A stretch of DNA of 64,000 nt, from the NCBI GenBank assembly GCA_033060915.1, contig CM065397.1:20986501-21050500 (forward strand). Direction: 5' to 3'. Positions 59,822 to 64,000 of the stretch are shown in pieces; the first letter of the stretch is position 1, and each line of letters starts with the position of its first letter. The notes under the pieces are model-generated. The model was not told where the DNA came from. It saw only the letters and a program-made list of their open reading frames with translations, and did not search any database. Made by a program: the position numbers and the translations under genes. Origin of the DNA: Euryodendron excelsum (lineage: Eukaryota > Streptophyta > Magnoliopsida > Ericales > Pentaphylacaceae).

Positions 59822-60489
59822 ATGTTAGACCTGCTACTCACTTCTGAGGTACAGAGGGATGATTTGCTTAGGATCTTTAAAGATGCCCATGTGCCTGAGA
59901 ATTTCACACCAAATAACCTACATAACATGGTGAGCCTTATCATGGCCCCAAATATTGTTTCTTTCTCTAATGATGAAATTCCTACTGATGGGACGGGGCA
60001 CACTCATGCCTTACATGTGGCTATAAAAACAAGGGAAAAAATGGTGTCAAAATTGCTAATAGACAATCGATCAGTTCTAAATGTTTGCCCGTACTCCATT
60101 CTGGAAAGGCTTGGAATGGACAAACCTATTTGAACAACAGCAACACGGTCATTTGTGCCTTTGATGGCTCTCGAAGAAAAGCCATGGGGGAAATTAAAAT
60201 ACCAATCGAGATAGGGCCTGTGACCTTCACAACCAAATTTTAAGTCTTGCACATTTCGGTTGTCTAGAACTTATTGTTAGGGCGACCTTGGATGCACTCA
60301 ATGGGTGCAGTCCCTTCTAGCCTTCATCAAACAGTCAAATTCATCATAGGTTCCAAATTAATCTCCATTTTTGCCCAAAAGGAGTTTTTTGTATACAAGT
60401 TGACACCATCTCACCTAACAAAGAATCAGCCTCCTCCTGCATCAAGTCAATTGAATATGTCACGGTCATACAGAAAGAAGATCAAGTAG
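59822..60489 (+). pseudogene. Element C aspartic protease region (Tat type)
   Basis: First frame 59822-60133: LLTSEVQRDDLLRIFKDAHVP, IVSFSNDEIPTDGTGHTHAL, then LLIDNRSVLNVCP, where Tat-type proteases have (V/I)DNGSSLNV; the Gly of the active-site D-N-G-S is Arg. After a stop, AFDGSRRKAMGEIKIPIEIGP, and from 60274 LGRPWMHSMGAVPSSLHQTVKFIIG, the conserved end of the domain. The enzyme would process the polyprotein. Stops and shifts rule out function. Confidence 0.85.
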
Positions 60490-60515
60490 AGCAAAAGGAT
60501 TTTCAGAATTCCTAG

Positions 60516-60695
60516 ATGATAGCTCACTACTTCAAAACAAACGGTTTCCATCTAGGTAAAGGCTTAGGGAAGAACTTACAGGGAAAGCCCGAAATCATAG
60601 AAATACCATCAGCCCAACCCATATTCAGGCTGGGGTACGTGACCACCAGAAAAGAAAGGAGGGAAGCAACCAAAAAGAAAAAAAGGCTGACATAA
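60516..60695 (+). pseudogene. G-patch-like segment between protease and RT, element C
   Basis: A 59-codon frame reads GFHLGKGLGKNLQGKPEII and then FRLGYVTTRKERREATKKKK. G-patch motifs (GxGLGxxxxG) between protease and RT are known in Tat-type pol and are thought to bind nucleic acid. It is in a different frame from its neighbours, so it is split off by frameshifts. Confidence 0.65.
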
Positions 60696-60703
60696 AAGCA
60701 GTT

Positions 60704-62250
60704 ATGGAGCTCCTTGATCAATTCTGCCATTTAGACGTGGGAAAAGTAGTGTTTGCATCGAGTAAAAGTTTAAAGAAAAGAAAAATTCAAGAAGAAGAAC
60801 CTGTTATGATGACCAACACCAAAATAACTCAAGATGGGTCCACCCGAGCAATCCTCCCAAGCAAAAAACTTCATAACTGGGCCAACAAGGACATCATTCA
60901 CACCTGCAAGTTCCAATGCATAGCTTGCTAGAGCGAATCCCAAAACACCAGACTCGCCATTAGCGAATCCTATCTTCATAAACTATTTATTTTAGCTTTC
61001 AATTCAGTTAATTATATAAGATATATCAAATCAATGGAAGAGTACCATTATTTCCTTGTTAGGGACCCTCGTATCCAACATCTTGTTTAACTAATCCAGA
61101 GAATGCCAATCATGATAAACAATGACTTTAACACTAAATTTGACTATAAGCATTTGGAAATTGAACTGGATGTGAACCATACATATGAAGTACCTGAGAA
61201 AATTTGGGAACAAGTAGAAAGACATGAGAACCATAGCACTTCAAACATTGAAGAAACAGAAACAATTAACTTGGGAAACAAGGGGGATCCTAAGGAGCTC
61301 AATATCGGCATAAGGTTAGATCACTGGCAGCGCAAAGAGCTACTAGAACTATTATATGCATATCTAGACATTTTTGCTTGGTCTTACCAAGACATGCCTG
61401 GGCGAGATGAATTCATTGTTGAACACAGATTACCCTTGGACCTGCAGATGAAACCTTTCAAACAAAAGTTAAGGAGACCCAAGCCAACATGGAGTTTGAA
61501 GGTAGAATAAGAAGTGATCAAACAATTCCAAGCGGAATTTTTGCAAGTAGTGGAATACCCCCAATGGCTAGCTGACATTGTCCCCATCCCCAAGAAAGAT
61601 GCAAAGTACAGATGTTTATTGATTTTTGGGACCTCAACAAGGCTAGTCCAAAGGATGGTTTTCCTTTGCCATATGTAGACTTGCTTATTGATAACACGGT
61701 CGATCATGAGATGGTCTCCTTCATGGATGGCTTTTTAGGATACAACCAAGTTAAGCTCGCTGAAGAAGACAGAGAGAATACCAGCTTTATCACCCCCTAG
61801 GGTGTATATTGTTACAAAGTTATGCCATTTGGGCTTCGTAATGCATGAACAACTTACCAAAGGGCCATGGTAATTTTGTTCCATGACATTATGCATCAAG
61901 AGGTGGAAATTGATGTAAAAGACATGATTGTCAAATCCAAACAATGCGAAGACCACTTATTCAACTTACAAAAAGTGTTTGACCGGCTTTGCAAATACTA
62001 ACTCAAGTTAAATCCTCCCAAGTGCACGTTTAGGGTATCTTCAAGATACCCCGCCAAAGTCAATGAAAAAAGGATAGAGATTGATCCTACTAAAGTCAAG
62101 TCCATTGTTGAAATGCCAACCCCCAGAAGGAAAAAAGAGATCCAATCCTTCTTGGGAAAATTAAACTTCATTAGCAGGATCATCGCTCAAATGACTCATC
62201 TCTGCAAGCTCATTTTCAAACATCTTAAGAAAGATGTTCCAAAATAATGG
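60704..62250 (+). pseudogene. Element C reverse transcriptase
   Basis: A linker (60704-60931) precedes TETINLGNKGDPKELNIGIRL near 61255 and then LDIFAWSYQDMPGRDEFIVEHRLPL, the usual Tat RT entry. After a TAA at 61507: EYPQWLADIVPIPKKD, a shift, DLNKASPKDGFPLPYVDLLIDN, MVSFMDGFLGYNQVKLAEEDREN, a TAG at 61798, CYKVMPFGLRNA, TTYQRAMVILFHDIMH. The catalytic box reads DVKDMIVKS (61912 on) where YVDDMIVKS is expected. PPKCTF, and KKEIQSFLGKLNFISRIIAQM, the thumb end, follow. Clearly dead. Confidence 0.9.
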
Positions 62251-62453
62251 GATGATAATTTTCAAATAGTTTTCAAAAGAATCAAAGAATACCTTTGAAA
62301 TCCTCCAATCTTAGTGGCACCTACCCCGGGGTGCCCTTTATTGATGTACATGACAGTCCGAGATACTTCCATGGGGTGTGTTTTCGGATAGCATGATGAA
62401 ACAGGGAAGAAGGAGCAAACCATTTATTACCTTAGTAAGAAGTTCTTGCCATA
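62251..62453 (+). pseudogene. Element C RNase H, 5' part
   Basis: PPILVAPTPGCPLLMYMTVRDTSMGCVFG.HDETGKKEQTIYYLSKKFLPY: the start of a gypsy-type RNase H. It is cut at 62453 by insertion of element D; the rest of pol should resume beyond D, outside the window. Confidence 0.85.
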
Positions 62454-64000
62454 TGTCATGCCCCGATTTTTCACACTCAAGAAAAATATACACACAAGTG
62501 AGAAAAACACGATACTCTCTCGTTAGAACTCATCCTCCTAGAAGGACGAGTGCGACTAGATTTGAATTGAAAATTGATTTTGAATAAGGACTTTTAGAAA
62601 AGATTTGGAGTCGCCACCTAACTTTGTTAAGGTGAGTTAGATCACCTAAAACTAAGTACAATCCGAGGCTTAAACTTAGGGCTTTTGAAAAAAGTTTTGC
62701 AAACTTTCTCGAAAAAGGGTTTTTTTTAGAAAATAGTTTGTTTGGCAACCTTTGAAAATATTTAAGCCCTTTTTGAAAATAACTCCATTTTAGTCTTTGA
62801 AAACAGTGATTCTAAGTTCGGAGGTTGGTTACGTATAGAAAATATGCACTAAGCCATCACCCTTTCCCACCCTTGCGGTACCTGTATGTCTATTCACCTT
62901 AGGTTCACTCATTTAGAATCTTTGAATATCTAATGTCTAATACTATCTAATTTGAAAAGAATTATAGAAAATAGATTTGACATGATGCATGACATGTAAG
63001 TGCACAAAAAGAATTTGATTTTTTAAAATAGATTTGAAAAGAAGATTTGCTTTTGAAAATAGATTATGAAATTAGAAATTTGAAAAAGGTTGTGAAATTC
63101 AAAGTTTGAAAAAGGTTGTGATCGCATCCATGAGGGTTGCCTACGTATCCCTTTATTGGGAATCAGGTCAGTCATAGTTCGGACAAGAGTCCGATTCAAA
63201 GCAAACACTTTGAAGTTTTTGAAAAAGTTTAACTTGAAAAGGTTTGATTTGAAAAGAGTTTGATTTGAATTTTGAATAGAAGATTTGAAATTGAACTTGG
63301 AATTGAATTTGATTTGAAATTGAACTTGAGGATTTGAAATTGATTTTGATTTGAAAAGATTGAACTTGGAAGAAAAACTCAAACTTGATTTGGAAAGATT
63401 GAGATTTGAAAACATTTTGAATTGAATTGAAGTTTGAAAACCATCTTGGTTTAGAAAAGAGTTATAGAAAAGAGTTGAAGCTTCCTAACTTAGGGTTAGG
63501 GTTTAACTAGGTTTTGACATTCTAGGGCTTAGGTGACCTAGGGTTGAAATATGCAATTGGATTGGAAAGATTTGATTTAGACTTGAAAGGTTTGATTTTA
63601 GAAAGTTTCAAATTAGGAAAGTTCTGTTTTAGGAAAGTTTCGAATTAAGAAAGTTGGATTGAAGAAAGATTTGGAAAAAAATTGATTTAATTTAGAAACA
63701 CTTGACTTGGAATTGATGAAAAAGATTTGACTTTAATATTCGACTTGAAAGAGCTTAGAAAGTTGGGGTTTAAGAAAGATTAAATTTTGGAAAGTTTTGA
63801 ATTAGGAAAGTTTTAAAATAAAAAAGTTTTATTTTAGGAAAGTTTCATTTTAGGAAAGATTTGAATTTGAAAAGTTTTTGAAATTTGAATTTGGAAGGTT
63901 TAATAAGTTGAGATTTAGAAATGTTTGAAATTAGGGAAGATTGGAATTAGGAAATATTTGATTTCTATTTCCTAAAGTAGAAGATTAGATTTTATTTTCA
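62454..64000 (-). mobile_element. Element D, LTR (first 1.55 kb in window)
   Basis: Starts TGTCATGCCCCGATTTTTCA, the same lower terminus as the A and B LTRs, and matches them in order: AACTCATCCTCCTAGAAGGA, GGAGTCGCCACCTAACTTTG, GGTTGGTTACGT, then the C-poor GGAAAGTTT tract. Since TG lies at the lower end, D is a - strand element and this is its 3' LTR; the rest lies past 64000. It is more diverged from A and B than they are from each other. The PBS and TSD partner cannot be seen. Confidence 0.82.

Overview
The window is plant nuclear DNA, and almost all of it is LTR retrotransposon sequence. The evidence is a tRNA-Arg-type primer binding site (TGGCGACTC...) next to very long LTRs of Ty3/gypsy Tat/Ogre type, an initiator-Met primer site (TGGTATCAGAGC) and Sirevirus-like Ty1/copia proteins, a plant mobile domain (PMD) gene, and plant-style introns. 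A flowering plant, probably a eudicot, in repeat-rich heterochromatin is the best guess. I see no host single-copy gene, tRNA, rRNA or CRISPR array.

Layout, oldest to youngest. (F) 1-1400 is the remnant of an older element with a Ty3/gypsy pol scrap on the + strand. (C) A + strand Tat-like element is inserted near 1401. Its 5' LTR is now in three pieces (1401-2138, 16297-17714, 57489-57632). Its PBS, leader, gag remnant, protease, G-patch, RT and start of RNase H run from 57635 to 62453. (A) A - strand Tat-like element, 2139-16291, sits inside C's LTR with a perfect 5-bp target duplication CTCAT. (B) A second - strand relative, 17715-36355, also sits in C's LTR, with about 4.95-kb LTRs. (Copia array) 36356-57488 is a - strand Sirevirus-like LTR-internal-LTR-internal-LTR chain abutting the last base of B's LTR. 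(D) 62454-64000 is the first part of another - strand Tat-like LTR, which interrupts C's RNase H and runs off the window.

How the parts work together. A and B share LTR ends, PBS and leader with C. They carry only a decayed gag and no recognisable protease, RT or integrase. In the place of pol they carry, on the opposite strand, a plant mobile domain gene with its own 5' non-coding exon, an ~890-bp 5' intron and a small 3' intron. They look like non-autonomous partners of a C-type element that have captured an intron-bearing host-like gene in antisense. The two copia copies carry gag-PR-INT-RT-RH plus an extra sense ORF after pol. That ORF has its own upstream TATA-like motif, and between the two copies it is far more diverged than the sequence around it. 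All proteins seen carry stops or frameshifts, so nothing here looks autonomously active.

All alignments were made by eye. LTR ends supported by terminal TG/CA, PBS, PPT or TSD are firm. The boundary of C at 1401 and the identity of F are tentative.
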